A stretch of 6,525 nt of DNA from DP-19 sp041488235 (GTDB lineage: Bacteria > Desulfobacterota > Binatia > UTPRO1): NCBI GenBank assembly GCA_041488235.1, contig JBGPOW010000243.1, forward strand, positions 1 through 6,525, written 5' to 3'. This document shows, one piece after another, positions 5,262-6,525 of this stretch. Numbering within the stretch: position 1 is the first letter of the stretch; every line of letters starts with the position of its first letter. The notes under the pieces are model-generated. The model saw nothing but the letters and a program-made list of their open reading frames with translations, ran no database searches and had not been told where the DNA came from. A program made the translations under genes and the position numbers.

Positions 5262-6284
5262 TCAACGTCCGGTCGTGAGGACGGCGCGAAACCGTGCCTC
5301 TCCGCTCATCATGCGCTCGTACCCCTGCGATGCACGCTCGAGTGGAAAGACCTCCGTCATCGCGCGGACCCCGGAGAGCACGCTGAACTCGAGGGCGTCC
5401 TGCGAGTCGATGGACGTACCGGAGTACCAGCCGAGAACCGAGCGGCACCCCGCGATGAGGATGAATGCAGGCACTTCGAGCGGCTCGTGCGGAGCGCCGA
5501 CGACCATCAGCGTTCCGCGGAGGCCCAAGCCGCCGAGGGCGGCGCTCATCGCCTTGGCATCCGTCACGGTGGCGAGCACGACCGCCGCACCACCCAACTT
5601 CTGCAACTCCGCGGCGACGTCCTGCGCCCGGCTGTCGACGTAGTGCCGCGCGCCGAGCTGGCGCGCGAGCGCCTCCTTGTCGGTCCCACGCGCGATCGCA
5701 ACGGTCTCGAATCCCATCTTCGCGGCGAACTGCACGGCGAGGTGGCCGAGCCCGCCCACTCCCAGCACCGCAACCACGTCACCGCCGCGCGCGCCGCTGT
5801 TGCGAAGCGCGTTGAACGTCGTCACGCCGGCGCACATCAGCGGCGCGGCCTCGACCGCCGACAGCTCGTCCGGGATGCGCGCCAGACCTTCAGCCGGCGC
5901 GATCATGTATTCGGCGTAGCCGCCGTCGTAGGTGATTCCCGTCACCTGAAGCGCGATCTGGCAGCCGAAGAAATCGCCGCGACGGCACGGATCACAATGC
6001 CCGCACTCCCCGCCGTGCCAGCCGACGCCGACCCGCTGCCCCGTTTTCCAACCGGCGACACCCGGCCCGATCGCGTCGACGGTTCCGGCGACCTCATGCC
6101 CCGGGATGCGCGGGTAGCGAATACCCGGCCAGAGCCCTTCCTTCGTCAGCGAGTCGCTGTGGCAGATCCCGCAGGCCTCGACTCGGACGCGCACTAACCC
6201 GGCGCCGGGCTCGGGCGCGTCGCGCTCGACCATCTCGAACGGTCCCTTCGCGCGTGTGATCTGAATGCAGCGCATGCCGCGCAT
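5262..6284 (-). CDS. Zinc-dependent medium-chain alcohol dehydrogenase
   Basis: A 340-residue cytoplasmic oxidoreductase of the MDR superfamily interconverting an alcohol and an aldehyde or ketone. The catalytic-zinc set is present: Cys41 in CGICHSD, His63 and Glu64 in GHEVAG, and Cys151 in PLMCAGVTT. The structural-zinc set is Cys94, Cys97, Cys100 and Cys108 within GWHGGECGHCDPCRRGDFF. The Rossmann motif is GVGGLG (175-180). The second strand ends in AIARGTDKE, with Arg where NAD-specific enzymes have Asp, which suggests NADP(H). Length is normal for AdhP/YahK-like enzymes. ATG 6284 gives MRGMRCIQIT; ATG 6275 (three codons later) is equally possible and neither has a clear ribosome site. The GTG at 6350 would overlap the DUF2277 gene and is rejected. 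It follows that gene by 19 nt, so the two are probably one transcript. The substrate is unknown. Confidence 0.93.
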   Translation of the reverse strand: MRGMRCIQITRAKGPFEMVERDAPEPGAGLVRVRVEACGICHSDSLTKEGLWPGIRYPRIPGHEVAGTVDAIGPGVAGWKTGQRVGVGWHGGECGHCDPCRRGDFFGCQIALQVTGITYDGGYAEYMIAPAEGLARIPDELSAVEAAPLMCAGVTTFNALRNSGARGGDVVAVLGVGGLGHLAVQFAAKMGFETVAIARGTDKEALARQLGARHYVDSRAQDVAAELQKLGGAAVVLATVTDAKAMSAALGGLGLRGTLMVVGAPHEPLEVPAFILIAGCRSVLGWYSGTSIDSQDALEFSVLSGVRAMTEVFPLERASQGYERMMSGEARFRAVLTTGR

Positions 6285-6303
6285 TCTGGCGGTGACGTCC
6301 CGA

Positions 6304-6525
6304 TCAAGTCGATTGGGCAACGCGGCGAAAACGCTCGCCCGCTTTCGCACGGCGCTTCGACGCCTCGATCTCGCGATCGCGCGACGGAGCGTTGGTGACG
6401 AGCGACGCGAGCAGCTCCCGCGCCGCGTGCGTGACTTGATCCACCGCGCGCGCGAAGGCGAGATCGTTCGCCTTCGACGGCCGCGTGAAGCCGCTCAGCT
6501 TGCGGACGAACTGCAGCGACGACGC
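6304..6525 (-). CDS. DUF2277 family protein, 5' end outside the window
   Basis: The last 73 codons of a gene entering from the right edge; stop TGA is the complement of 6304-6306. The peptide contains SLQFVRKLSGFTRPSKAND, then a helix (FARAVDQVTHAARELLASLV), then TNAPSRDREIEASKRRA and a basic tail. This matches my recollection of DUF2277, a small (roughly 90-residue) family of unknown function, so only about 20 N-terminal residues should be missing. The whole visible part looks alpha-helical and very charged, with no signal peptide or membrane segment. It is upstream of the alcohol dehydrogenase by 19 nt and probably co-transcribed. The function is unknown. Confidence 0.82.
   Translation of the reverse strand, partial: ASSLQFVRKLSGFTRPSKANDLAFARAVDQVTHAARELLASLVTNAPSRDREIEASKRRAKAGERFRRVAQST

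Noticed and set aside
5487..6197. Plus-strand frame of 236 codons opposite the alcohol dehydrogenase
   Set aside because: Shadow of a gene with all zinc ligands and a Rossmann motif intact.
6285..6350. Longer GTG start for the alcohol dehydrogenase at 6350
   Set aside because: It would overlap the end of the DUF2277 coding sequence, and the extra residues do not resemble the dehydrogenase family.

Overview
The window looks like a stretch of chromosome from a GC-rich, diderm (Gram-negative) bacterium. GC is high by eye, third codon positions are mostly G or C, and genes are tightly packed with short gaps or overlaps. A lipoprotein-type periplasmic adaptor implies an outer membrane. The mix of protein families (DUF2277, an SDR with a tryptophan-rich tail, a zinc alcohol dehydrogenase of the GWHGG type, a Spy/CpxP-like protein starting MYPGMLYWW) reminds me of uncultivated deltaproteobacterial or Binatota/Myxococcota-like lineages. 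That placement is an inference from style, not a demonstrated assignment.

Left edge (1-113, minus): the first 37 codons of a glutathione S-transferase-like gene. A 140-149 bp divergent gap follows, holding a hairpin with a T run that faces rightward.

Left-centre (about 254-2941, plus): a three-gene operon encoding a tripartite ABC exporter of the DevBCA/MacAB kind. The order is FtsX/DevC-like permease, DevA/LolD-like ATPase (4-nt GTGA overlap) and HlyD/DevB-like lipoprotein adaptor (35-nt overlap). No TolC-like outer-membrane channel is encoded here. Substrate unknown.

Centre (about 2990-3648, plus): a single gene with its own regulatory region. A plausible promoter is followed at the predicted start of transcription by a compact, highly structured leader of about 80 nt. 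It has two strong hairpins, then a pair of mutually exclusive hairpins next to a strong Shine-Dalgarno. The gene encodes a 161-residue Spy/CpxP/CnrR-like (LTXXQ-type) helical protein that has no visible signal peptide and carries a Gly/His/Cys/aromatic head. A 13-bp perfect terminator-like hairpin follows the stop. This leader-plus-gene unit is the most interesting part of the window.

Right half (3760-6525, minus): a run of small-molecule enzymes, read right to left. These are a DUF2277 protein (5' end outside the window), a zinc-dependent medium-chain alcohol dehydrogenase 19 nt downstream, a 196-bp gap, a VOC/PhnB-like glyoxalase-fold protein, and a short-chain dehydrogenase 7 nt downstream. 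The 196-bp gap carries, on the plus strand, what looks like the orphan C-terminal end of an SRPBCC/ArsR-type protein. The genes suggest oxidative or detoxifying metabolism, but no specific pathway can be named. No tRNA, rRNA, CRISPR array, transposase or insertion sequence was seen.
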